Origin: Nocardioides humilatus
Lineage (GTDB): Bacteria; Actinomycetota; Actinomycetes; Propionibacteriales; Nocardioidaceae
Length of the DNA stretch: 64,000 nucleotides
Assembly (NCBI RefSeq): GCF_008373755.1
Contig: NZ_VUJV01000001.1
Coordinates: 62,001-126,000, forward strand
Reading direction: 5' to 3'
The notes beneath the pieces are model-generated. The model saw nothing but the letters and a program-made list of their open reading frames with translations. It ran no database searches and had not been told where the DNA came from. Positions 49,107 to 57,480 of this stretch are shown piece after piece (position 1 is the first letter of the stretch; each line of letters starts with the position of its first letter). A program made the position numbers and the translations under genes.

Positions 49107-50312
49107 TCAGATGCGAGCGACCCCGTCGCGCCGGGCAGCGGCGGACACCGCAGCGGCCACGGCCGGGCCGACGCGCGGGTCGAACGGCGAGGGGATGACC
49201 ATCTCCTCGCTGAGGTCGTCACCGACGAGATCGGCGAGTGCCTGGGCGGCGGCGACCTTCATGCCCTCGGTGATCGCCGACGCGTGCACGTCGAACGCCC
49301 CGCGGAAGATGCCGGGGAAGGCGAGCACGTTGTTGATCTGATTGGGGAAGTCGGACCGGCCCGTGGCGACGACGCGAGCGTGGCGGTGCGCCACGTCGGG
49401 GTGCACCTCGGGGTTGGGGTTGGCCATCGCGAAGATGATCGCGTCGTCGGCCATCGTGGCGACGACCTCCTCCGGGATCGTCCCGCCGGAGACACCGACA
49501 TAGACGTCGGCACCGACGAAGGCGTCGGCCAGGGTGCCGCTGCGACCGGTGAGGTCGGCGGTCATCTCGGCGAGCGCCTTCTTCGACGGCGTGAGGTCGT
49601 GGCGCTCGGAGCTCACGACGCCCTTGCGGTCGGTCACGACGAGGTCCTTGATCCCGGCCTCGAGCAGGATCTTGGCGATCGCGACGCCGGCGGCGCCGGC
49701 ACCCGAGATCACGACCCGGGTCGACTCGGCGTTGCGGCCGGTGAGCTTGAGCGCGTTGACCAGGGCCGCGAGGGTGACGACCGCGGTGCCGTGCTGGTCG
49801 TCGTGGAAGACGGGGATGTCGAGGCGCTCCTTGAGCCGGTCCTCGATCTCGAAGCAGCGCGGCGCGGAGATGTCCTCGAGGTTGATGCCACCGAAGCTCG
49901 GCGCGAGCCGCACGACGGTCTCGATGATCTCGTCGACGTCGGTCGTCGCCAGGCAGATCGGCACGCCATCAACACCGCCGAACTGCTTGAAGAGGACGGC
50001 CTTGCCCTCCATCACCGGCATCGCGGCAGCGGGGCCGATGTCGCCGAGACCGAGCACCGCGGTGCCGTCGCTGACAATCGCGACCGTGTTGGGGACCCAG
50101 GTGTAGTGCCGGGTCAACGACGGATCGGCGGCGATGGCCTCGCACACCTCGGCGACGCCGGGCGTGTAGGCGAGCGACAGCTCGGCCTTGTTGGTCAGAC
50201 CGACGGTCGCAACGGTCTCCATCTTGCCGCCGACGTGGAGGTCGAAGACCGGTTCACCCGCGCGGGGGTGGGAGGAAGGGACGTCGGCGGCCACGAGCGA
50301 CGATTCTTCCAC
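49107..50312 (-). CDS. NAD(P)-dependent malic enzyme
   Basis: 401 residues from a GTG at 50312. Malic N-terminal domain with SLAYTPGVAEVC and PVMEGKAVLFKQFGG, catalytic DIPVFHDDQHGTAVV, and dinucleotide site ISGAGAAGVAIAKIL. Decarboxylates malate to pyruvate. Length matches the short bacterial type without a phosphotransacetylase tail. The start is uncertain: a TTG 30 bases upstream and a GTG six codons downstream are possible, and none has a good ribosome site. Confidence 0.92.
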   Translation of the reverse strand: MEESSLVAADVPSSHPRAGEPVFDLHVGGKMETVATVGLTNKAELSLAYTPGVAEVCEAIAADPSLTRHYTWVPNTVAIVSDGTAVLGLGDIGPAAAMPVMEGKAVLFKQFGGVDGVPICLATTDVDEIIETVVRLAPSFGGINLEDISAPRCFEIEDRLKERLDIPVFHDDQHGTAVVTLAALVNALKLTGRNAESTRVVISGAGAAGVAIAKILLEAGIKDLVVTDRKGVVSSERHDLTPSKKALAEMTADLTGRSGTLADAFVGADVYVGVSGGTIPEEVVATMADDAIIFAMANPNPEVHPDVAHRHARVVATGRSDFPNQINNVLAFPGIFRGAFDVHASAITEGMKVAAAQALADLVGDDLSEEMVIPSPFDPRVGPAVAAAVSAAARRDGVARI

Positions 50313-50393
50313 AGCGGGGCCGCGAGCAGGACCAGAGTCCAACGGACTGCTGCAACCACCGTGACCGGCCTCACACCGGGCCTCCGGTGACGG

Positions 50394-50714
50394 TCAGAGC
50401 AGCCGTGGGCGCGGCCACACCCGCAGGAGTACGACGGCCAGCACGTCGTCTTCAGGGACGGCGCCTCGTGCCCGCGAGTCCTCGCCCGCCTCAGCGTTGT
50501 CGGACAGCAACCACCACCCCTGGTCGCGGCGTTCGGCGATCCGTTTCACCGCTACCGTGCCCGTGGCGAAGCGGGCGACGACGACCCGTCCTGGGGCGGG
50601 CGCGGCGCCGTACCTCACCAGGAGGCGGTCGCCGGGCGAGAGCGTCGGGCTCATCGATTCGCCGCGGACCACGGCGAAGCCCAGCCTGCGCCCCTCGTGC
50701 CGCGACCCCACCAC
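50394..50714 (-). CDS. sodX: Nickel superoxide dismutase maturation protease
   Basis: 106 residues from GTG 50714 (GTG 50711 equally possible). S26/S24 signal peptidase fold: VRGESMSPTLSPGDRLLV holds the catalytic serine, VAVKRIAE the lysine. Small size and divergent position to sodN identify the SodX-type protease that trims the NiSOD leader. No membrane anchor is seen. The divergent promoter region is only about 67 bases. Confidence 0.88.
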   Translation of the reverse strand: MVGSRHEGRRLGFAVVRGESMSPTLSPGDRLLVRYGAAPAPGRVVVARFATGTVAVKRIAERRDQGWWLLSDNAEAGEDSRARGAVPEDDVLAVVLLRVWPRPRLL

Positions 50715-50720
50715 GACGAG

Positions 50721-50748
50721 TAGTGTCGCAGTCAGTTGGGTAACCAAC
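50721..50748 (+). promoter_or_regulatory. sodN promoter with inverted repeat
   Basis: TAGTGT (50721-50726) is a TANNNT -10; GTTGG-GTAA-CCAAC (50735-50748), a perfect 5-base inverted repeat, would sit at the transcription start and is a candidate operator (Nur-like or other). The leader then runs to GAGAGGA before the ATG. Confidence 0.45.
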
Positions 50749-50781
50749 CCCCGTCAACGTGATCCACGAGAGAGGACCCGC

Positions 50782-51183
50782 ATGTTCTCGCGCTTCTTCG
50801 CCCCCACCATCGAGGTGTCCGCCCACTGCGACCTGCCCTGCGGTGTCTACGACCCGGCGCAGGCCCGGATCGAGGCCGAGTCGGTCAAGGCTGTCATCCA
50901 GAAGGCGCTCGACAGCTCCGACCCCGACTTCCGCACGCGTGCGATCGTCATCAAGGAGCAGCGCTCCAACCTGGTCAAGGAGCACCTGTGGGTGCTGTGG
51001 ACCGACTACTTCAAGCCGCCGCACTTCGAGAAGTACCCGCAGCTCCACAGCCTCGTCAACGAGGCCACGAAGCTCGCGGGTGCCGCCGGCACCAAGGGCA
51101 CCCTCGACATCGAGGTGGCCGACCAGCTGCTCGCGAAGATCGACGAGATCGCCGCAATCTTCTGGGAGACGAAGAAGGCATGA
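50782..51183 (+). CDS. sodN: Nickel superoxide dismutase
   Basis: 133 residues. A 14-residue leader (MFSRFFAPTIEVSA) precedes the nickel hook HCDLPCGVYDPAQ: after cleavage His15 becomes the N-terminus and with Cys16 and Cys20 binds nickel. The rest is the four-helix bundle (AVIQKALDSSDPDFRTRAIVIKE region). Detoxifies superoxide in the cytoplasm. AGAGGA ribosome site. The stop overlaps the start of an RsbW-like gene (ATGA). Confidence 0.96.
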   Translation: MFSRFFAPTIEVSAHCDLPCGVYDPAQARIEAESVKAVIQKALDSSDPDFRTRAIVIKEQRSNLVKEHLWVLWTDYFKPPHFEKYPQLHSLVNEATKLAGAAGTKGTLDIEVADQLLAKIDEIAAIFWETKKA

Positions 51184-51578
51184 TCACCAGCGGCGTGGGC
51201 GCCCGATCCGACGTCGAGCTGCGGCTGCCGGCTGACGGCGCCTACGCCGCGGTGCTTCGCACCCTGACCGCCGGACTCGCGGCGCGTCTGGACTTCACCA
51301 TCGACGACATCGAGGACCTCCGGATCGCGGTCAGTGAGGCCGCGGCGATGGTGCTCGACGAGGCTGACCCCGGCGCCGACCTCGTGTGCCGTTTCCGGCT
51401 GATGCCGGGCGAGCTCGGCTTGGAGTGCACGACCACCTCGGCCGCCCCGTCGACGCCCGACTACGACAGCTTCGGCTGGCAGGTGCTGACGACGCTCACC
51501 ACCGAGGCCGTGGTGGAGGCGACGCCGGGCAGCTACACGGTCCGGATCGCCATGCGGTCCTCCCTCGACCTGCAATGA
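51180..51578 (+). CDS. RsbW-like anti-sigma factor
   Basis: 132 residues, HATPase_c-type. ELRLPADGAYAAVLRTLTAGLAARLDFTIDDIEDL and RIAVSEAAAMVLDEA form the N-box helix where most kinases have Glu-x3-Asn; the asparagine is absent (SEAAAM), so it may bind nucleotide weakly or not phosphorylate, like some mycobacterial UsfX relatives. It overlaps both sodN and the sigma gene by 4 bases, so the three are translated together. Likely sequesters the SigF-type factor next to it. Confidence 0.85.
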   Translation: MITSGVGARSDVELRLPADGAYAAVLRTLTAGLAARLDFTIDDIEDLRIAVSEAAAMVLDEADPGADLVCRFRLMPGELGLECTTTSAAPSTPDYDSFGWQVLTTLTTEAVVEATPGSYTVRIAMRSSLDLQ

Positions 51579-52372
51579 CCGCCGAACCTCGGGCGAGCGC
51601 GCGCTCTGCCGCGCTCGAGGCCACCCGGCGCGAGAACGCCCGGCTGTTCGTGATCTTCCGCGACCCCGACGCTTCCGCCGCCGAGCGCGACACCGCTCGC
51701 GACGCGTTGGTGCGCCTGCACCTTGCGCTGGTCGACCACTGCGCGCGGCGCTTCCGCAACCGCGGCGAGCCTTTCGAGGACCTGGTCCAGGTCGGCACGA
51801 TCGGCCTGATCAAGGCGGTCGACCGTTTCGACACCGAGCGCGGCGTCGAGTTCTCCACCTATGCCACCCCGACGATCATCGGGGAGATCAAGCGCTACTT
51901 CCGTGACAAGGGCTGGGCGATCCGGGTGCCCCGCCGCCTGCAGGAGCTGCGCATGCAGATCAGCTCGGCGACCGCCGAGCTCACCCAGTCGCTCGGCCGC
52001 TCCCCCACGCCGCGGGAGATCGCCGAGAAGATCGGCTGCTCGGTCGAGGAGATCATCGAGGCTCTCGAGTCGAGCAACGCCTACGCCACGCTCTCCCTCG
52101 ACGCGACCGACGACTCCGACGACGGCAGCCAGAGCATGCTCGATGCGATCGGCATCGACGACGCCGCGCTCGAGCAGGTGGAGATCCGCGAGTCGGTCAA
52201 GCCGCTCCTCGAGGGCCTGCCGGCTCGCGAGAAGAAGATCCTGCTGCTGCGCTTCTTCAAGAACATGACCCAGTCGCAGATCGCCGAGGAGATCGGCGTG
52301 TCCCAGATGCACGTGTCCCGACTGCTCACACGCACCCTCGAGCAGCTGCGCACCTCGCTCGAGAGCGACTGA
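51575..52372 (+). CDS. sigF: SigF/SigB-family stress sigma factor
   Basis: 265 residues. Regions 2 (EDLVQVGTIGLIKAVDRFDTERGVEFSTYATPTIIGEIKRYFRDK split over about 66-111), 3 (SPTPREIAEKIGCSVEEI) and 4 (LLLRFFKNMTQSQIAEEIGVSQMHVSRLL) are complete, the group-3 SigB/SigF type. Controlled by the preceding RsbW-like protein; no anti-anti-sigma gene is in the window. Translation is coupled to rsbW. Confidence 0.92.
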   Translation: MTAEPRASARSAALEATRRENARLFVIFRDPDASAAERDTARDALVRLHLALVDHCARRFRNRGEPFEDLVQVGTIGLIKAVDRFDTERGVEFSTYATPTIIGEIKRYFRDKGWAIRVPRRLQELRMQISSATAELTQSLGRSPTPREIAEKIGCSVEEIIEALESSNAYATLSLDATDDSDDGSQSMLDAIGIDDAALEQVEIRESVKPLLEGLPAREKKILLLRFFKNMTQSQIAEEIGVSQMHVSRLLTRTLEQLRTSLESD

Positions 52373-52406
52373 CCCGCGGATCGACCCGGTCCGGCGGCGC
52401 GACGAC

Positions 52407-52793
52407 TCAGTCGGCCTCGCCGGACAACGCCCGGATTGAATCGGGATGGACGATGCCGGCGACGCTGATCACCGCGACCGCCGCGACGACGATCGCGGCC
52501 GCGACCGGGATCCCGGTGCCGAAGGCGATGCCGAGCATGAGCAGCTGGGTGATCAGGGCTGGTCCGCGGGCCCATCCGTGTCGTCGCCACAGGGCCCAGC
52601 CCGCGACGAACAGGCCGGCGGCGCAGAGGGCGAAGAAGGCCGCGATCGACGCCGCTGTGGCCCACTGACCGCTCCGCACGTCGGAGATGGCCCCGATCGC
52701 CACCCCGACCGCCCCGAGGCCCTCGACGCCCACCAACGAGGCCGCGACCGACAGCGGCGGCGGCGTGGCGGAGGCGTTCGGCGTGTCGGACAC
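52407..52793 (-). CDS. Small membrane protein
   Basis: 128 residues, four hydrophobic segments (about 15-40, 45-70, 78-98 and 100-115), Ala/Val-rich. GTG at 52793 chosen because TAGGCT lies 7 bases upstream (leaderless spacing); the longer frame has no support. Unknown function. Convergent with sigF, divergent from whiB1. Confidence 0.65.
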   Translation of the reverse strand: MSDTPNASATPPPLSVAASLVGVEGLGAVGVAIGAISDVRSGQWATAASIAAFFALCAAGLFVAGWALWRRHGWARGPALITQLLMLGIAFGTGIPVAAAIVVAAVAVISVAGIVHPDSIRALSGEAD

Positions 52794-52800
52794 CCGCCGG

Positions 52801-52806
52801 AGCCTA
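52801..52806 (-). promoter_or_regulatory. -10 element (TAGGCT) for leaderless membrane protein
   Basis: TAGGCT, 7 bases, then GTG 52793 on the minus strand. Confidence 0.55.
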
Positions 52807-52885
52807 CTGGCAGAGGACACTTCGATCCGGCGACGGGTTGGGTCGTGTGACCCATCAAACCGTCCCTAGCCCTTGATTCGTGAGC

Positions 52886-52899
52886 GTTTCCTTGGAAAC
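52886..52899. promoter_or_regulatory. Palindrome GTTTCC-TT-GGAAAC upstream of whiB1
   Basis: Perfect 6-base arms with TT between, 119 bases upstream of the whiB1 ATG. Candidate regulator site. Confidence 0.35.
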
Positions 52900-52913
52900 C
52901 TTGGGACGCGATC

Positions 52914-52927
52914 GTGAAACCGTTCAC
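52914..52927. promoter_or_regulatory. CRP-like site upstream of whiB1
   Basis: GTGA-AACCGT-TCAC fits the CRP/FNR consensus (TGTGA-N6-TCACA) in both half-sites; centre about 98 bases before the ATG. M. tuberculosis whiB1 is known to be under Crp (Rv3676) control. Confidence 0.55.
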
Positions 52928-53017
52928 TTTTGCGGTCATTGTCGCGCCCGCAGGCCCGGGGCGCACTCAGTTGTCTTGACAGGGCCTGCAACCAGAGGAA
53001 AGAGGATTTCCCCGCTC

Positions 53018-53272
53018 ATGGATTGGCGTCATCGTTCCGCATGCCTCGACGAGGATCCGGAGCTGTTCTTCCCGATCGGCAACACCGGTCCGGCCATCCT
53101 CCAGATCGAGGAGGCCAAACAGGTGTGCCGACGCTGCGACGTGCGCGAGCAATGCCTCGCGTGGGCGCTCGAGGCGGGACAGGACCACGGCGTCTGGGGA
53201 GGCCTCAGCGAAGACGAGCGACGTGCGCTGAAGCGCCGCAACGCTCGTGCCCGCGTCCGCACCCCCGTCTGA
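53018..53272 (+). CDS. whiB1: WhiB1-type iron-sulfur transcription regulator
   Basis: 84 residues, the same length as M. tuberculosis WhiB1, with cysteines 9, 37, 40 and 46 (SACLDED; CRRCDVREQC) holding a 4Fe-4S cluster that senses NO, then the G(V/I)WGG turn (58-62) and a basic C-terminal tail (RALKRRNARARVRT). Binds DNA and SigA. The ATG at 53018 was chosen from family start; AGAGG lies 11 bases upstream. It is convergent with the PdtaS gene, as at Rv3219-Rv3220c. Confidence 0.95.
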   Translation: MDWRHRSACLDEDPELFFPIGNTGPAILQIEEAKQVCRRCDVREQCLAWALEAGQDHGVWGGLSEDERRALKRRNARARVRTPV

Positions 53273-53298
53273 GCCCCGGCTGCGCGCAGCCCTCTGAG

Positions 53299-54813
53299 CT
53301 AGTCGAGCGGGATCGACACGTCCGCCCGGGTGCCACCGCTAGGTGACGCACCCAGGGTGAGGTGACCCCCGAGCTCGGACTCCACGAGCGTCTTCACGAT
53401 CGACAGCCCCAGGCTCGGCGAGCTGTCGAGCTCGAAGCCGTCGGGGAGGCCGGAGCCGTCGTCGTCGATGGTGATGTCGAGGTGGTGGCCACGACGGACC
53501 ACGGTGATGACGATCTCGCCCTCCCCCACCTCCACGTCGGCCGGTCCCTGGGCAGCCGGGTCCTCAGCTGATCCGTCGCTGATGTAGCCGTGCTCGACAG
53601 CGTTCTGGAGCAGCTCGGTGATCACCATCGCCAACGGGGTGGCCTGCTCGGAGACGAGCATGCCGAAGCGTCCGTCGCGACGCACCCGCACCCGCGCGAG
53701 GCCGACGTCGGTCACCAGCCGCGCGAGCCGGTCGGCGATCTCGTCGAAGTCGACGGTCTCCTCGACCGCTTGGCTCAGGGTCTCGTGGACGATCGCGATC
53801 GACCCGACGCGGCGTACGGCCTCATTGAGCGCAGCCGTCGCCTCCTCGCTGTCGATGCGGCGCGCCTGCAGACGCAGCAGTGCGGCGACGGTCTGCAGGT
53901 TGTTCTTCACCCGGTGGTGGATCTCGCGGATCGTGGCGTCCTTGGTGATGAGCTCACGGTCGCGCCGGCGCAGGTCGGTGACGTCGCGCAGCAGGATCAG
54001 CCCACCGATGTGCTCGCCTTCGGGCCGCAGCGGGATGGCCCGCACGATCAGGGCGACCCCGTCTCCGCCGCCCGAGCCGATCTCGGTGTCGCGATGGGCC
54101 CGGGCACCCAGGACGGCGCTCAGCGTCTCCTCGTCGGGCCGCTTCCGTGGCGGCAACAGGTCACGGGTCAGGTCGGTGAGCAGGTGGCCGGTGAGGTCAC
54201 CGGTCAGGCCGAGCTTGCGATAGACCGACAGCGCGTTGGGGCTCGCGTAGACGACCCGTCCGCCCGCGTCGACCCGCAGGAAGCCGTCGCCGACCCTCGG
54301 CGAGTCGGCGTGATCGCTGCGTTGGCCGGCCGCCGGGAAGTGACCCGACGCGATCATCTTGGTGAGGTCGCCGGCGGTCTCCAGGTAGTTGATCTCGAGA
54401 CGGCTCGGCGTACGGATCCCGAGCAGGTTGGTGTTGCGCGCGATCACGGCGATCACGCGCTCGCCGCGGGTCACCGGGATGGCCTCCACCCGCACCGGCA
54501 CCTCATCGCGCCACTCGGGGTCGCCGTCGCGCGCGATGCGTCCCTGGGTGTAGGCCGCGTCGACCAGTCGCCGGCGACCGAGGGGGAGGAAGGTGCCGAC
54601 GATGTCGTCGACATAGGCCGTCGGGCCGGTCGTCGGACGCATCTGACCGCCCGCCCAGTAACCCGTGCCCTCCCGGTCGGGCAGCCACATCACCAGGTCG
54701 GCGAAGGACAGGTCGGCGATGATCTGCCAGTCCGCGAGGATCCGCTGCAGCCACTCGACATCGGCGTCGTCGAGGTCGGCGTGGCGCCGGGCGATGGCGG
54801 AGAGGGACGGCAC
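53299..54813 (-). CDS. pdtaS: Sensor histidine kinase PdtaS-like
   Basis: 504 residues. GAF-type N-terminal domain (about 10-150), PAS domain (175-280), HisKA_2 helices with phospho-acceptor in IHHRVKNNLQ (His299/300), and HATPase_c (ITELLQNAVEHGY; DDGSGLPDG; LGLSIVKTLV). PdtaS of M. tuberculosis is 501 residues and phosphorylates the antiterminator PdtaR. No membrane span, so cytosolic. GTG at 54813 has a TACCGT -10 at 6 bases, leaderless spacing. Confidence 0.93.
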   Translation of the reverse strand: MPSLSAIARRHADLDDADVEWLQRILADWQIIADLSFADLVMWLPDREGTGYWAGGQMRPTTGPTAYVDDIVGTFLPLGRRRLVDAAYTQGRIARDGDPEWRDEVPVRVEAIPVTRGERVIAVIARNTNLLGIRTPSRLEINYLETAGDLTKMIASGHFPAAGQRSDHADSPRVGDGFLRVDAGGRVVYASPNALSVYRKLGLTGDLTGHLLTDLTRDLLPPRKRPDEETLSAVLGARAHRDTEIGSGGGDGVALIVRAIPLRPEGEHIGGLILLRDVTDLRRRDRELITKDATIREIHHRVKNNLQTVAALLRLQARRIDSEEATAALNEAVRRVGSIAIVHETLSQAVEETVDFDEIADRLARLVTDVGLARVRVRRDGRFGMLVSEQATPLAMVITELLQNAVEHGYISDGSAEDPAAQGPADVEVGEGEIVITVVRRGHHLDITIDDDGSGLPDGFELDSSPSLGLSIVKTLVESELGGHLTLGASPSGGTRADVSIPLD

Positions 54814-54819
54814 GGGCAC

Positions 54820-54825
54820 ACGGTA
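54820..54825 (-). promoter_or_regulatory. -10 element (TACCGT) for leaderless pdtaS
   Basis: TACCGT and 6 bases to GTG 54813. A second GTG lies directly after the hexamer. Confidence 0.45.
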
Positions 54826-54885
54826 GTGGCCCCGTGCGAAGGGGGTGGTCCAGACCGGTCTTAACCATTTGGCAGGATGTGCGTT

Positions 54886-55749
54886 ATGCCCCCCATTGTC
54901 GACTGGCGACACGTGTCTGCAGCCGACTTCAGAGTGCCCGCCGACCGCCGGCTCTCCGACCTCACCGCCGAGCTGACCGAGCTCCTCGGCACCCCCCGAT
55001 CCGAGACCCGCGAGCTCGCGCTCGCGGTGCTGTGCACGTGGATCGAGCGGGGTGTCTACGACGACCTGCTGCCCGGGCTGGGCGACGGGATCGCGACCGG
55101 GCTCGTCAGCGGAATCGGTGAGCAGGACACCGACAGCGTCTACCGGCGCAGCTTCTCCGCACTCGTCGTCGCTGAAGTGATCGATCGCGACACCCGCAAG
55201 CCACGGGTCGCGCGCGCGAAGGTGCACGAGTGGGGTGACAAGCTCGCCACCTGGTTCCTGCTGGAGCGCGACGAACGTGGCTACGTCCCGGGAAAGGGCT
55301 GGGCGCACTCGATCGCTCACGGCGCGGACGCCCTCGGCGCGCTGGCCCGGTCACCGCACTGCGGCCCGGGTGAGCTGCTCGTGGTGCTCGACGTCATCGG
55401 CGACCGGGTGACCCGGCCGCGCCAGGCCACGGTCTGGTACTCCGGGGAGGCCGACCGGCTCGCGATGACCACGATCCACGTGCTCGGGCGCGGCCTGGTG
55501 CCCGACGAGCTGGTCGAGCCGTGGCTCGAGCGCATCGCCCTGGCGGCGCGGCCGCCGCGCGAGCGCTCCGACGGCGACGACGTCTACCTGCAGACCGGCA
55601 ACGCGGCGGCCTTCCTGCGCGCGCTCTACCTGCAGCTGGCTCTCGGCCCGGCGACACCGCCGCGACGCTCGGACCTGGTGCTCAACCTGGTGCAGCTGCT
55701 GCGCCGCGCGCACCCCGCTTACCTGGGGCCCTCGCACCACCGCGCCTGA
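54886..55749 (+). CDS. DUF2785 family protein
   Basis: 287 residues, all-helical: an N-terminal part (RRLSDLTAELTELL), conserved SFSALVVAEVIDRDTR and GKGWAHSIAHGADALGAL in the middle, the last pattern being typical of DUF2785. ATG at 54886 has AGGA 8 bases upstream; an ATG 9 bases earlier is possible. Unknown function; divergent from pdtaS. Confidence 0.75.
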   Translation: MPPIVDWRHVSAADFRVPADRRLSDLTAELTELLGTPRSETRELALAVLCTWIERGVYDDLLPGLGDGIATGLVSGIGEQDTDSVYRRSFSALVVAEVIDRDTRKPRVARAKVHEWGDKLATWFLLERDERGYVPGKGWAHSIAHGADALGALARSPHCGPGELLVVLDVIGDRVTRPRQATVWYSGEADRLAMTTIHVLGRGLVPDELVEPWLERIALAARPPRERSDGDDVYLQTGNAAAFLRALYLQLALGPATPPRRSDLVLNLVQLLRRAHPAYLGPSHHRA

Positions 55750-55783
55750 CCCGCGATGCTCGATGGGAGCACGCCGGATTGGC

Positions 55784-55789
55784 TAGGTT
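55784..55789 (+). promoter_or_regulatory. -10 element (TAGGTT) for leaderless ThDP enzyme
   Basis: TAGGTT, 7 bases, then ATG 55797. Confidence 0.6.
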
Positions 55790-55796
55790 GCCTTCC

Positions 55797-57470
55797 ATGA
55801 CCGATCAGCCCGACCTCACCGGCCACGCGGGTCAGCTCGCCGTCGCCGTCGCCCAGGCACACGGCGTGGACACGATGTTCACGTTGTCCGGGGCTCACGT
55901 CTTCCCGATGTACGACGGCGCGGTGAAGGCGACCGAGGAGGGGCGCCCGATGCGGCTGCTCGACGTACGTCATGAGCAGACGGCGGCCTTCGCCGCCGAG
56001 GCCACCGGCAAGCTGACCCGGGTGCCCGGGCTGGCCGTGCTCACGGCCGGCCCCGGTGTCACCAACGGGGTCAGCGCGATGGCGCAGGCGAAGTTCGCGG
56101 GGTCGCCGATGGTCGTCGTCGGCGGCCGCGCGCCCAACAACCGCTGGGGCACCGGCGCCCTGCAGGAGATCGACCACCTACCGATCGTCGGCCCGGTGAC
56201 GAAGCACGCCGCCACGCTGATGACGGCGGGCGACGTCGCTGCCGGCTTCCACGACGCCTTCACGGCGGCACGCTCCTCCCACCGCGGCCCGACCTACGTC
56301 GACGTCCCGATGGACGAGTTCTTCAACGTCGGTACGGGCGCAGTGCCGGTGATCGGCGCCGATGCCGGACGTGGCGCAGCGCCTGACACCGACGCCCTCG
56401 ATCGGATCGCCGCACTGATCACCGGAGCGGAGCGGCCGCTCCTGATCCTCGGCACCGACGTCTGGGCCGACCGTGCTGACGTCGCGGCCCTCCGGTTCGT
56501 CGAGGCGATCGGCGTCCCGACCATCACCAACGGCATGGGTCGCGGCATCGTGCCCGGCGGCCACCCGCTGCTCGTCACCAAGGCGCGCGGAGCGGCGATC
56601 AACGGGGCCGACCTCGTGGTCGTCGTCGGCACGCCGCTCGATTTCCGCCTGGGCTACGGCATCTTCGGCGGGAAGGACGGGACGGCGGCGGCCCAGGTCG
56701 TGCACATCGCCGACTCCTCCGACCAGGTCTCTCCGCACGCGGCGCTCGCCGCGTCGGCCAGCGGCGACCTGACCTCGGTGTTCGACGGCCTACTGGCCGC
56801 GGCCGAGCGGAGCCAGCGCACCGACTGGTCCGCGTGGGTCTCCAGCCTCCAGGAGACCGTCGCCGCTGCCGCGGCGAAGGACGCCGAGCTGCTATCGGCC
56901 GAGGCTGACCCGGTGCACCCGGCGCGCATCTACGGCGAGCTGGTGCCCCGGCTCGCCGACGACGCGGTCGTGATCGGCGACGGCGGCGACTTCGTCTCCT
57001 TCGCCGGCAAGTTCGTCGAGCCGAAGCGGCCCGGGTGCTGGCTCGACCCCGGTCCCTACGGGTGCCTGGGCGCAGGTCTGGGAGCCGCGATCGCCGCGCG
57101 CATCGCCCGCCCGTCGTCCCAGGTCGCGCTGCTCCTCGGCGACGGCGCCGCCGGCTTCTCGCTGATGGACGTCGACACGCTCGTGCGCCACGACCTCCCG
57201 GTCGTGATGATCATGGGCAACAACTCGGCGTGGGGCCTGGAGAAGGGCCCGATGCAGATGCTCTACGGCTACGACGTCGCCGCCGACCTCGCACCGCGCA
57301 CGTCCTACGACTCCGTCGTGAAGGCGTTGGGTGGCGCGGGCGAGACCGTGACCGACCCGAAGCAGATCGGCCGGGCGCTCGATCGCGCGTTCGCCGCAGG
57401 CGCGCCGTACCTCGTCAACGTCATCACCGACGTCGACGCCGCCTACCCCCGCGCCACCTTCGGCATCTGA
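55797..57470 (+). CDS. ThDP-dependent acetolactate-synthase-like enzyme
   Basis: 557 residues, the three-domain ThDP fold. Activating glutamate in RHEQTAAFAAEA, central FAD/structural domain, and the ThDP-Mg motif GDGAAGFSLMDVDTL...GNNSAWG in the last third. In acetolactate synthases the regulatory small subunit would normally follow, but none does; a thioesterase does. Could be an ALS-like, oxalyl-CoA or benzoylformate-type enzyme; substrate not determinable. ATG has a leaderless-type -10. Confidence 0.85.
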   Translation: MTDQPDLTGHAGQLAVAVAQAHGVDTMFTLSGAHVFPMYDGAVKATEEGRPMRLLDVRHEQTAAFAAEATGKLTRVPGLAVLTAGPGVTNGVSAMAQAKFAGSPMVVVGGRAPNNRWGTGALQEIDHLPIVGPVTKHAATLMTAGDVAAGFHDAFTAARSSHRGPTYVDVPMDEFFNVGTGAVPVIGADAGRGAAPDTDALDRIAALITGAERPLLILGTDVWADRADVAALRFVEAIGVPTITNGMGRGIVPGGHPLLVTKARGAAINGADLVVVVGTPLDFRLGYGIFGGKDGTAAAQVVHIADSSDQVSPHAALAASASGDLTSVFDGLLAAAERSQRTDWSAWVSSLQETVAAAAAKDAELLSAEADPVHPARIYGELVPRLADDAVVIGDGGDFVSFAGKFVEPKRPGCWLDPGPYGCLGAGLGAAIAARIARPSSQVALLLGDGAAGFSLMDVDTLVRHDLPVVMIMGNNSAWGLEKGPMQMLYGYDVAADLAPRTSYDSVVKALGGAGETVTDPKQIGRALDRAFAAGAPYLVNVITDVDAAYPRATFGI

Positions 57471-57480
57471 GGGCCCCGCG

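Noticed and set aside
53299-55320. 673-codon version of the PdtaS gene
   Set aside because: The extra N-terminal stretch overlaps the divergent DUF2785 gene and its promoter; the kinase begins at VPSLSAIARR.
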